A DNA stretch of 64,000 nucleotides, taken from Polytrichum commune. Lineage: Eukaryota; Streptophyta; Polytrichopsida; Polytrichales; Polytrichaceae. Location of the stretch: contig OX485803.1 of NCBI GenBank assembly GCA_950295325.1, positions 10,354,001-10,418,000 on the forward strand, written 5' to 3'. The notes under the pieces were generated by a model. It was not told where the DNA came from. It did no database searches and was given only the letters and a program-made list of their open reading frames with translations. The position numbers and the translations under genes were made by a program. This document shows, piece after piece, positions 37,358 to 48,966 of this stretch; position 1 is the first letter of the stretch; each line of letters begins with the position of its first letter.

Positions 37358-38756
37358 TCATCTTACATTACAACACGTCACGAGGAGCCATCCATTAGGC
37401 TCGAACGGCAGCCAAAGAAGACACACACACAACCACCATCCTCATAATCAACTACAACAATTGGATAGCATAACAACTCCCAATCAAAACAAATGTAGAC
37501 ACCCATATAATAGCAACCATCCCACCTCACAACATATGCTTCGATCCCATGCCAGAATGGCCCAAATATTACCAATAGGTGAAGCCAAACCTGACCTCAA
37601 TAATATGTATACATAACCAAGCCAACCCAACATTGAATCTACAAACCCCACCAGAATTACAAAACCAAAATACTCAATACACACGTAGACATATACCCCA
37701 TTAAACCCACATCCACAAACTACCGTGTCAAAATCTCCAAAGCTTGGAAAGATGCCCCCAGAACAACCATCCCTACCCCGATAAATACCCCTAAGACACC
37801 CCTCCCAAACAAATACAACCACATTCAACCCCCTTAGATACCACTCACAACAATGCATATACACAAATTACTCATTCATCCCCCTACCAAAAACTTTGAC
37901 GGAAATATGGAAGGCAATACAACAGGCTCGAGAATATACATCCCCAACAATAACACCCGAATAGCAGAGCAACTTTGCGGCTATCAAAATATCTTACGAG
38001 CCGAGCTCAATGCAATATTAATCGCCATAAAATCCATACAACCCACACAACTCGACACATATATATTCAAAGACAACTTAAATAGCATATTTCTAATCAA
38101 CAACCACATTCAACACCTGACATCATAGCACCACCACCCAGACAAACTTCTAATAGAAACAATAGTACACCTGATATATTGGACCCCACATACCATACAC
38201 ATACATAAAGTATGCGCACACTCAGGTATTGCCAGGAACGAAATAGCCAACATACTAGCCAACGAAGGAACACTTAAAGAAAAACCAACCAACACCCCAT
38301 GCATGCACACGGCACATCCTACCCCTTGCTGGCTAGCAAGCTGCCCCACAGCCACCCACAATGGAGCCATCCGCAATCTACATACATTTATAACAAAAGA
38401 ACACCGAAACCACGAATCGGCAGCTGCCAAAACCAAATTCCCATACATAGACAAATGATTATCAAACACCCAAATACACGAAAAACTATACAACCACATC
38501 TGCCCAAATCACCCAAACGCTCAAATTTTGATACGCACAATACATGGGTAACCATAGGAAGACCATATTTTGGCCCCTCACACATAAAATCCCCAACTGC
38601 ACATTATGCCATCTCAACGATGGAGACACGTGGCCCCATCTCCTATCAACATGTGAACACCCATACTTAAAAGGTCTAAGAATCGTACAACACAACAAAG
38701 CAGTGAACTTCATTACCCACACCCTACAAGCAAACAAAAACATTGCTTACATTTTC
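37358..38756 (+). mobile_element. LINE 3' fragment: RNase H and CCHC knuckle, A+C-rich, with 12-bp TSD
   Basis: Same orientation and the same A+C-rich sense strand as the LINE at 3840-8460. An RNase H domain (about 37900-38290) reads ILRAELNAILIAIK, then FKDNLNSIFLINNHI, then HKVCAHSGIARNEIANILAN. The last of these is the RNase H pattern in which family members usually have Asp near the end. The C-terminal zinc knuckle CTLCHLNDGDTWPHLLSTCE follows at 38600-38660. Frame changes and stops show decay. TTACTTACATTG occurs at 37346-37357 and again at 38757-38768, directly flanking the fragment, as expected for a target-site duplication of a 5'-truncated insertion. No poly(A) tail is present. Confidence 0.78.
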
Positions 38757-38768
38757 TTACTTACATTG

Positions 38769-38958
38769 CATTTTGGTTCAACCTAGTGGGTTGGTGTTTC
38801 TTAGTGATGACCATCGCTTACTTTTGTTCATATTGAATACAGAAGATAGTGTAAAATGTCGCTAAACTAGCGTTGGGTTTCCTAGTAAGTGCACATATCA
38901 TCAGTGTACTAGAGAGGTGAACAACTGGTCTAAAGAATGGATGAGTTGCAATCCCAGG
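38769..38958. other. Short unassigned gap
   Basis: No feature seen between the LINE target duplication and the next dispersed repeat. Confidence 0.4.
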
Positions 38959-39187
38959 CAGTGTCCCCAGAGGTTTTTGGGGTATAATCGCTCAAAATTC
39001 TAGTGATTCCAAGTCCCACCGGTTTCATGTTGCGATCATCTGGTTTTCCTGTATTAATGTGAGGCATGTTCCATAGATTCCTCTAAAATGATTGGTAACA
39101 TTCCTGAAGTCTGACACTTCACCCAGTTATTTCTCAGATTCAACTGGTCCATCTGTAACTAGCGGTCGGTTCTCCGCGTTCAATTGT
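38959..39187 (+). repeat. Dispersed ~230-bp repeat, copy 2
   Basis: Begins CAGTGTCCCCAGAGGTTTTT and keeps the family order: CCAAGTCCCACCGGTTTCAT, TTCCATAGATTCCTCTAAAA, CATTCCTGAAGTCTG, and GTAACTAGCGGTCGGTTCTC at its end. Confidence 0.75.
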
Positions 39188-41269
39188 TTCCAGGGCTCAC
39201 AAGCTGGGCCCTGGCCAGCCACTCATCATATTCATCATCTAGCCATGACTTGGATTGCTGGTGCGTTCTCCAGCTAAGCCTCCCTTACATACGGCTGGCC
39301 CAAGTTCATAACTCAGCATGAGAAGCCAATGAGTTTGTGTTTCCGGACTCAGGCACCCCGAAGCCAATCATGTATTCAATCGGCAGGAGGAGCCAAGAAG
39401 CAGCTGCAGCTATCAGAAACGAATATACATATATATATATATATGCGCAATTTATTGGCCATGATTCCAACAGGGTCCGAAGGAGTCTCTTTCTGAAGCC
39501 ACTCATTGAAGCAGCAGCAGCAGTAAGGTAGAAATACTATAACCCGTGAAAATAAGGTGATTCGCATTGAAGATCTGGTCTGACAATCATGAGATAATTT
39601 CCCAAGATAGACGAGAAGGATTCATGAAGAATGCAAGTTGTTTCATATTTTTCAGCCCTGTACAAGAAATGCTATAATTTTTCAAAGTGGAAAGTTGTCA
39701 AACCCCCTACTCGTTCACTAGATTCTCCCTACACCGAACACAATAATTTGTATTTTCATACAGATTAAATCGCCTAAATCGGTTACCTCATGAGTACATT
39801 AACACTTGACTCCCATTGGCTACACTAAGTGTGCACGCATTGAAGTTGCCACCGAGCCATGATCCGTTTCAAAAATGGCACCTCACCATTATGACGGCGG
39901 TCTAGTGCACGGCTGGAGGGTGGTTAACCGCTTATGGTATTTCTACCTTAGTAGTGCACCGTGTATGGTGTTTGGTGTCACATGCGTGATAGTGTCATTT
40001 ACCCTATTTTGAGGCGTGTGCAAGGTTACACTGATGGTTAACAACTTCACCATAAGTGTTACCTCATGACACTTGGCGTTCGAGTGTGCTTATATAAATC
40101 TTGGCATGAGCATGTTCAATAGGGTTATGAGGTGCATGCCTCTGTTACACAATGGTCTACAAGCTGGTTAAAGCGTACATAATTGACACATGCCATAAGT
40201 ATGCTCAAGAATATCTTCCTGTTGCACACTCAAATGCAACACACATCACACTTTATTATTGCGCTCAATGATATATTCCCCCTTGCATACAAAAACACAT
40301 GATTATCATCTAAAGTCTATCAATGTGTTACTCTAGATGTTATGATGTGAATTTTTTTTTTTCACTTTAAGAAGTTAGTTATGTTGACTAATGAAATCAT
40401 ATTGGCATCCAATGGGCCTAACACTTTGAGACCTCTATGCATCTAGTTTAGGCCCTTTGCAAATAGTGCATGTGGCACTAAATACCATAAATGATGTAGT
40501 AGTACAAGATTTGAGGAATTTTACAATGTTTTCTACGTATACCGTAAGTAGTATCACCACCATACGCATGCCCACCAAACCCTCAAAGTTTGAATTATCA
40601 TCAACATTGTGAGTGTGGTAATGTAAATTGATGCCGATCGGTGATGTTGAATATGGAATAGAGTAGACAAACCCGTTTTCGATAACAATCCCAATCATAA
40701 TACATAAAGTTGTGAAGTCCCACACACGTAACCATCATTATGTAATTTGGAATGTTGGAAATAGGTCCCAATGCGTGACAAGTGGATGATATGGCTAAAT
40801 CAATAATTGGCAGTGACCGGCTTACTGATTGAGGCCAGTGATATTTGAAGAGTGGCACAATGAACGGGTAGTGCCGGCAGTTAGTTACGAGCTAGCCGGT
40901 TGATTTTGAGAATTTCCAAATGCAATTGGAAAGTTTAGGAAGGGGTTCCGAAAGAAAATGAAGGTTTACGGAAATGGGCCGATTAGAAAAATAAAATACC
41001 GGCATTTCGGCAAGCTGCCCTAGAGTATCCACGGCAAATTGCCGATTGAGAAATTATTTTCACGGCGGGCAGCCGACCAAATATATATAGTTTAGGTAAG
41101 GTTTTCAATACTATGCATAGTTGGAGACTATGCCTTGTTGGCTTGTGGTTTAGGCCCTTTAGGGTTAGAGTGGCTTGTGGTTTAGGGCTCCCCTTGCTTC
41201 CCTAAACCAGCTTTGACTCCGTAGTAGTAGAGGTTCCATTTTCGTTGTCGGTTTCACAAACAAGCACCC
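39188..41269. other. Unassigned region with AT microsatellite
   Basis: No gene recognised. An (AT)n run lies at about 39425-39444. From about 40860 the motif GCCGG and GGCAAATTGCCG-like short palindromes are frequent, and similar phrases recur near 41820-41950. The hAT fragment may therefore sit inside a larger decayed element, but I could not define its ends. Confidence 0.4.
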
Positions 41270-41530
41270 TGGACCCTAAATTTGTCAGTTAGAAATAGGT
41301 TGGGTAGTAGGAATCTCGATGCAATGCTGCAAATTGCCTTGGAAGGACCAGATGAAGAGGTAGATGACATAATTTGTGATGCTATCCCACTTTGGAAGAA
41401 AGACAGTAAGTACCGTTTTTTGTATGCTAATCCTTCTTATTTGAATTCTCCTAATATAGTGAGTATGAGTGATGTGCCTTGTTCGTTTGGGGCAATTGAT
41501 ACTAACGGCAATGGTACGCAAATCTCGTGA
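41270..41530 (+). pseudogene. hAT-family transposase C-terminal (dimerisation) fragment
   Basis: One open stretch reads SVRNRLGSRNLDAMLQIALE, then GPDEEVDDIICDAIPLWKKD, then SKYRFLYANPS. The pattern KNRLG..NLDAML.I..EGP followed by a short acidic linker and a W/LW motif is typical of the end of hAT transposases, the region through which they dimerise. Only about 80 residues are present. There is no BED finger or RNase-H-like catalytic core nearby, so it is a fragment. A CAG just upstream (41288) could have been a splice acceptor. Confidence 0.6.
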
Positions 41531-43870
41531 CTTTTCAATACTAATTAGCCCTCCGAATAATACTTGGACCCTTTTGTGGTGCTTGTATTTTTCGAAGGCT
41601 AAATCCTTAGCCCTAATATGGTAGGGGCTTTGCCAGGTTCAAATCCTGCTAAGGATACTATTTAGATGACAATAAATGGAGAGTGAATGCCCACATTGAA
41701 TTAATCCACATTAATTCAAAAAAATTTGAATAAATGATCATGACACATCCACCACCAAAATATAAAACCGGCCACACTTTAGACCTTCCGGAAATTGCAT
41801 AAATGAAAAAAAAAATTTGCCGGCTAATTGCCTAAACACATTAGGAAATGGGGGCTATCAACCGATAAATTTTCCACTCTTTAGGCTACTTCCGGGTAAA
41901 ATTTGTAAAATCCAAGCCACCTCCAGAAACCTCGGCAATTAGCCGGTTTCTCTACAGAACTCCCCGGACTGTGGAGTGGCAGCTACTTAACAAAAATTTC
42001 CATACCTTGAAGTAGCTAACCAACTACAACCATGCAAATATAGGTGCATTGATTGACGCATTATCATCACCGAGATTAATGTAATCAGATCTCGACCATC
42101 ATGGGTTCTCGGAGTTTTCCAGGCCACAAGGCACCATGTATGATCGTGCTACAAATCTAATGCATAAGGAGCTAGCAACCACTCATTTCCGGAGCATAGC
42201 ATTGAATGAGAATATGGTTGATGTTAGTTCGAGTGTAAAATTGAACTCATTGATCGTAGCTCAATTTCTAGACTGTAAGTAAGTTCCAAATGCAACAAGT
42301 TCCTCTCTCCTACCCTATTTTCACAATTTCTTGGAACCCTACTTGGCCCATGCCCACTCAACTAGAGCATCAAAATGAGAACACTGGCGACGAGTCAACG
42401 GCGTCTCAGAGATCGATCGCAAGCAAATAATTTAGTGACCACGTGAGAGAGGAGTCATAGCCGTCGAGGATGATGAAAAGTGATGGAAATAGTAAATGGA
42501 CACAAATTTGGGTCACAACTATGGGCCAGGGAGTTGTTGCTTTCTTGGTAGCAACAACTTGTGGTATGGGTGCTTCCGTCATAGTATAGAGTGATGACAA
42601 TCGACAATCGATCATTGTAGTTTTTGGAGACTGCAGAATCGGACATAGAATGGGGTATTCACAGGTTTGATGTTTAAGTAGCTCGTAATAGGTTGAGCAT
42701 TGACCATTTTAGTGATGAATCTACGCAAATCTATGAGATCAAGCTTTTGGACTCTAGCTTGACAAGCAACAATTCCAAATTTTACCAATTCGTGAGGCAA
42801 TATTTCTATTTCAGCAACATCTGATCATTGGAAATTGAAAGCCCCACTTTTGGGATGTTTAGGTCATCGATCCTTAACATCGTTCAAATTCTAGCTCATA
42901 CATGTAACCTAACTTAGTTGATTTAAGGTGAATGATGAGCCTCGAACCGACACCCTCAATCCTGCACATATTGATTATGAGAATGTCCGCCACCCTAACA
43001 TCACCTTCTCATGTTGGTTTAAGTCATTTTCCAAAGAACAAGCTTGAATCTTTATGGATCTCAAATACCAAAATCAAATAAGTCATACTTTGGTATGTTG
43101 GAATCCCATGTCAATTGTTAAGAAGAACCCATGAAAGCCTTACAATATAAAAATGATGTATGTGCTTGTCGTATAACATAACATTATTTAATCTATAGGC
43201 ATAGCTCCCTTTCTAAAGGGGGAGGGTAGGCTTAGGCACTACATAGTATGCATGACTCCTAGCTCTGGTGCTAACCCTCATTCCCAACCAATGAAGTTGG
43301 CACTAACAATGACGTGTTGGGCAAGTGCGTTGCCCCATATGGGCCCCAAGCAACAACACTCTGGCGCCATTTTATTATACAATCCTAAAAATCCCCAGCA
43401 AGACAAGCTAAAAAATTCATGGCTGTTGGTTCAATGTGACAGGATGAATTAGTACTCAGGATGAAAACTAGTCATTTTGTAAGGGAGCCCCAACATTAGA
43501 GAGACATTATATCCGTTTATTTCTCAACCCCGCGATGCAAAAACGTATTGCTCAGTGACGTTATGAAAGTGGTTGTTTAAGCATCACCTATTCTTTCGAC
43601 TTGACCAAGTCTAACATCGGTTTCTCAACAAACGAATGAATGGTCGTGATTTCTCATGATCATGGGTTGGTGATGGGCACTCAAACCTCTTGGTGAACCC
43701 ACTCAATGACCAAACTCATAACGCCAAGTAAATTACTACCAAGATTATTTCCAGGCTTGCTTCAATCCTCACAGTACCACTTGCCACACAAGTGACAAAA
43801 GGGGGCCATGTTGTCACATGTTGTTAACTTAGAAAGAGTCTTGGATTGCTCTACACACACACACTCCCCC
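41531..43870. other. Unassigned intergenic region
   Basis: No gene, RNA or recognised repeat found. Open frames are short and have no motif. A small hairpin around CCCTTTCTAAAGGG lies at about 43207. Confidence 0.4.
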
Positions 43871-44048
43871 CGGTCTCCGGGGAGATTTTAGGGTATCATC
43901 GGTCGAAACCCTAATGTTCCGAAGTCCAACCGGTTACATGTTGTGATTGTTCGTTTTATTTCTTTACTAATTTGAGGTATATTCTTTAGATTCCCCTAAA
44001 ATGATAGGTAATTTTTCTAAAACTAGCAGTCAGTTCTCCCCATTGATT
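43871..44048 (+). repeat. Dispersed ~230-bp repeat, copy 3 (internally shortened)
   Basis: Begins GGTCTCCGGGGAGATTTTAG and includes CGAAGTCCAACCGGTTACAT, GAGGTATATTCTTTAGATTC and TAGCAGTCAGTTCTCC. The part around AACCGGTTCATCTG found in other copies is missing. Confidence 0.72.
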
Positions 44049-46036
44049 GACACACACATCTATTGAGGCAACTTTTTTGAGATTTTGAGTCAAGATCAAA
44101 ATGTGGCTCAAGCAAAGGTTATCCGGCTGTCCCAAGCTATGAGTGCAGTGGAACACATTCTACAAATTGCAAAAATTTAGAAAATAAGATTCGTAGACCA
44201 TAGATTTCATGGTGGCCATATGCATTGAAGGTGAAAACGAGGAGAACTCCTTATAGCTTGGATTTATAGCGCAATAAAAAGTTGATATGACCCTTGAATT
44301 TGCGCCATATTAAAGAGTAAATAGTCTAGTGAAATGAAATTGGGATCAAGGATTTCACCATTCACATCGGTGTCCGTCACGTTGCATCACATTCTATCAT
44401 GGCGACGTAACGCCATACCCAAAAATCTCACGTTGGTAGGGGGTAAGTCCGGTAGTGTAGCCAAGGGTAATTTGGCTTAGCCAACTCCTAATCAACTACT
44501 ACTTTGTAGTCGACACAGTGTTGAACTGTTACATAGCAATCAACATAGAAATTGAATGCAAAAGAAAAAAAAACATATATCATTAAAATTTTCTAGACCA
44601 TCAGATCTTATTGGTCTAGATTTTTGGGGAGTTTTTTTAAGAGCAGTCAGCCAACTAGTCGACTACTTCAAACTGAATGTTGCAGTCAACCAAGAGCAAT
44701 TGACTTAGAGCAATCAACTTGATGTCAACTAACACTTGTAGCTGACTTTGATGACAACAAAAATAAAATTTAAAATATCAAAAAAATCAAAAAATGTTTT
44801 TGGGTTGTTAGTTTTTGCTACAATAAGAACTTTTTTAAAAGAAGTTGACTACTAGTAGTAGTCGACCCAAAAGTGAAAAAAATCCTACAAAAAATTGTTA
44901 TAATAAAAAAAAAATTCCACATCAAGGAGCGTCACATCCATTTGCGCATCCTTGATTGGGATGAATCAACCACAAATCTACAAGGGTTAAAGGTTTAAGG
45001 AGAAATTCTTAATCAAACCCCCCTTACATGATCATCACAATCTTTAGTCATGCTTGTATGGTACTAAATTAGCAACGAATTTAAAAACATATAATACTAT
45101 TTTAAAAGAGTGTGATTTTCAAATGACTAAAGGTAAATATCTCTTTTGATTGAAAATTAAACAACGTTAAAGCCCATTTTATCCTCAAAATGCAAACTAA
45201 GATTTAAGCATATTTAGATTTATGCATGAATTTTGGACAATTCCAACTGCCAATATGATGTAAACTAGATCGCAAAACTACACAATTATGGTGGTTGATG
45301 AACATGGAATACAAACATTCCAAGTTGTGGTTGTTATGTTGTTGCTTTTGTTGTTGTTGTCGTCGTTTGATGTTTTTGTCCCCACAAGTGCACATTCCTT
45401 ATTATTTCTAGACAAGTCGTTTGTCTAAACATACTTTTATGTCAATCTACACTAGATTGTCCAAGTAGTGTGGGTGAAAAACCAATGTGGCAAAAATTTC
45501 TATGGGTCAAATTCTAGTTATACAGTCAAGGTGGAAACAATGTGGGGGCCCAAGACCCCGAGTCTTCCCCTAGTAAGCCTTTCTAGAGACTTTTGACCAA
45601 CCTTATGTCAAGTAGCGTAAAAAAAAAAAATTGCGCAAGGACAAAAATAGCATATAATAAATTAGTCATCCACATCAATTTCCCACAAAGACAATCAGTG
45701 TGAGGGTAATGAAGTCTACACTAATTTTAAGCTAGAGATTTGGTCGTGAGTTAAAAATTAATGTGAACCATATCAATTCTCATTAAAAAAAAGTATCATG
45801 GGCTCTAAAAAACATCTAGTATGGGCCACACTAATTGGAGAGTGTGTTGTAACGACCATGATGTGACCAAAATGAGAAACCTTAAGAGCAACATATTCAA
45901 AGAGAAGTAACTTTCAGTTTTGGTGTCAATTTCTACCGGAGCTTTGTACCAAGACGGATTAATATGTACCTCCTTTATCTACCGGTGGTGGTCTGGCAGG
46001 CCCTCAGCCACCATTAGCCTTTTCACCCATGAATGA
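44049..46036. other. Unassigned AT-rich region
   Basis: No gene found. The motif TAGTCGACT/AGTCGACTA occurs several times between about 44500 and 44870 in a locally repetitive stretch. Homopolymer A runs are common near 44560 and 45620. Confidence 0.4.
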
Positions 46037-46626
46037 GGGGTTGTTTACATCATGGATCACGAAGTCATCTCTTGCTCCTTTATAATATGTGATTGGCTGT
46101 TGAACTTGTCCCATGACCACTTCGGTTTACATCAAGTGGAAAAGGTAAGAGTGACCATGGAACTTGAGGTCCCCAAAAGGTTTATTTTAAGGCCTACATT
46201 ATCCACTATCATGATCCAACGGGTTTTGCAGTGGGAGAGGCAAAAGAAGACTTCTCGCTGCAAATGGCAAAGGACCATGGCAAGAGATATGCCGTTTTTT
46301 TTAATCATTTAAGAAAAGAAAAAATTGCCAAATGTTTTCCATAGTTACGAGGAAAGAAAGGAAGAAAAAGGGGAGAAGGTCAAACGTGAAGAAAAATCCC
46401 AAAACTGCCCTTGTTGGACATAAATTAAAAAAATCAACACATCCACTTTTTGGTGCATGGTCACTTCTCTTGGACCACGTTCGGTTCACGCCTAGTCAGG
46501 AGCCCAAAAGTCTCAAGAATGCATTTTCAAGGAATCGGACCATGGAAGTATTACCATGAAGTGTGACTGTGGGGAAATGCCCTCCGACATGGGACAACTT
46601 CATGGTCCATGATGTAAACGAGGCTC
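46037..46626 (+). mobile_element. Tourist-like (PIF/Harbinger) MITE, copy 1
   Basis: The ends are inverted repeats: left GTTTACATCATGGATCACGA (46043), and right, on the other strand, GTTTACATCATGGACCATGA. The interior (ATGTGATTGGCTGTTGAACT, GTGACCATGGAACTTGAGGT, TGGGAGAGGCAAAAGAAGA) matches copy 2 in opposite orientation. It has no coding capacity of its own. Target duplication is unclear. Confidence 0.7.
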
Positions 46627-47166
46627 ATTTAGCACCCGCCCTCCCTGCCAGCCTGACATGGTTTGCCCTTCCATGGCCCAGTTGTTGCCGAGCTGGTGGC
46701 CTAGTTCAAGCTCTGTGCATTGTGGGCCCCCTTCTCGTGGCCCGCGAGCTTATGAGTTCGCCCCCAAAAATCAAATACCCAAGTACGCTAAATTAAGCAT
46801 AACATATTCAAATTGAATGTGAGAATATCCAAAAATATTCCATGAAATACTGTCAATCCCACATAACATTGTTATGAATCTGAATAATGTTATGTAAGCA
46901 ACCTGCAAGTCACACCGTTTTTTGATGCAACCCCAGGCCCACTTCATTCTGTGCTTTAAAACTGCCCAAGCGAGCTAATAAATAACATTACGTACTGGGC
47001 CTGCCACTTACTATGGGTGTCATAATCTTTGCCAGTTTTTTGCTGCTTCAGGTGCAAGTTCAGATTGCATGCCTGTGACTATCTGGAGCATGTGCGAACG
47101 TGGTCTAGTGGGACTGAAGGCTTAGATGCGCAATAGAAGGCTCATCTAGCATGTTGTGGACTCTAA
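46627..47166. other. Spacer between the two MITEs
   Basis: No gene or repeat recognised in about 540 bases. Confidence 0.4.
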
Positions 47167-47745
47167 GGGCCCGTTTACACCATGGACCATGAAGTCGGAC
47201 CATGTAAGATGGCCTTTTTCCATGGTCTGACTTCATGGTCCAACTTCCATGGTCTGATTTTTAAAAGAATCAATTTACAAAGTTTTTGGGCCCCTCACTA
47301 GGTGTACATTGAATGTGGACCCGGAGGAATGACCATGCACCAAAAAGTGCATGTGCTGAGTTTTTTTTTTAATATATATCCAAAAAGGGGAGTTTTGGAA
47401 GAAAAATCAAGTTTGATCATTCTCTTGTCTTCTCTTGTCTTCATCTTCTTTTCCCCAAAAAAAAATTCATCAAAAATTTATTGTAACAACGTTTCTCTGC
47501 CATGGGCCCTTGCCTTTTTCTATCAGAGCGCCTCTTTTGCCTCTCCCACCTCAGTACATGTTCGACCATGATAGTGGATAGTGCAAGCCTTAAAATATGT
47601 CTTTTGGGGATCTTGAACTCCATGGTCACTCTAACATTTTCTTTTCCTTGGTGTAAACCGTGGTCCCGGGACGAGTTCAACAACCAATCATAGATTTTAC
47701 AGGGCCTTAGAATGACTTCATGGTCCATGGTGTAAACAACCCCCC
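47167..47745 (-). mobile_element. Tourist-like (PIF/Harbinger) MITE, copy 2, inverted
   Basis: Begins GGGCCCGTTTACACCATGGA and ends with its near reverse complement (CCATGGTGTAAACAACCCCC). GGGCCYGTTT-type ends fit Tourist elements, and it is preceded by TAA and followed by TAG, close to their 3-bp TAA target. The interior is the reverse complement of copy 1, and short C-terminal differences suggest separate insertions. Confidence 0.72.
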
Positions 47746-48246
47746 TAGCAACCATGTAAAAAACTAACCTTTGTCAATAGCCATTATTGGGACATGGAAA
47801 CACCCGATAGTTGTTTCTTCAACCTCACACACTTGATTCAAACTGATTCTGATACTAGAATGCATATTGGTTGAATCATGCTCTTCTAATTTATGGCCCC
47901 GCATAACAACGTTTATAGGCTAATAAGCAATGCTATGTGTAAAGGAACTTCAATGCAAATGTTTCAGTGTCTTAAGCCATGAAATTCACATGGGGGGCAC
48001 GGGGAGGTCACTCAGTAGGATTTTTGTGTACCACGTGCGGCAGAGGGGTATGTTTAGGGGCTATTTACCTCCAAGGCACGAATTAAAAGCTCCCTATAAT
48101 TACATAATATTCTAAAATGGCCTATTTTTTTGTACCCTACCATTACTTATAATGCCCATGTCATTGAAATTTTTTGTAGTCTATATTCCTTTTAATTAAA
48201 ATAAATAAATTTAAGAATGTATGCAATGCAAAAGTGATGGGAAAAG

Positions 48247-48520
48247 TGGGGAGTGCTATCTTGTGAGCGGTGAGCAGTGAGCGGTGAGCGATGAGCGGTA
48301 ATTTGTGAGCGGTGAAGAAAACAAATTATTTGGTAATAGGACCCCTAGTATCCTATAACTGTGGCCTAAAGAAATAAATTTTTAGGGTTCAATAATAAGA
48401 AGATTGGGGAGGACAAACAATATGAATGCTAGATTGCAAGTAGTGAGCAATGAAAAATACCAATATGTACATAACTCGGGGTTGCTAGTATGTGAGCATG
48501 CGAGTGTGAACCTGTGAGCC
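48247..48520. repeat. Left iteron-rich terminus of the Mutator-like element
   Basis: GTGAGCGGTGAGCAGTGAGC and further heptamer variants run from 48264 to about 48320, with scattered GTGAGC copies to about 48520. The right end has the complementary array (54875-54940). Such iterated subterminal motifs are usual binding sites for transposases. Confidence 0.8.
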
Positions 48521-48966
48521 TTCAATTTTTCCCTGGTTATGGTTTGTAAATCCGTTGGGGGCCTATGATTGTGGAATTACATGTAAGGGTCTATAGTCCA
48601 AATGTACAACAAATGAGAATGTTGCTATAACAATTTTGTATAAAAAATGAACTAATATACATTCAACTGTTGAGATAATAATAATGTAATTGGAGACAAT
48701 GTGTAAGCAAACTCATGTTGAAAACAAGTGTAGCATGTTAGAATGTCTCACTATAATACACATCAATGTAAAATTTGAATACATCATAACACCATCATGA
48801 GGGTGATATTTACGAAGTGGAAAACATAAAGAACAACAAAAGCGAATTGTAGATATAAATCGGGTAGTAGGTTTAAATTGTTGAAGTTCTTGGATATCAA
48901 ATATAAAAAATAAAAAATAGTGGGCACATGATCCATACCATTTGGAAGATAGTTGATGGACACATG

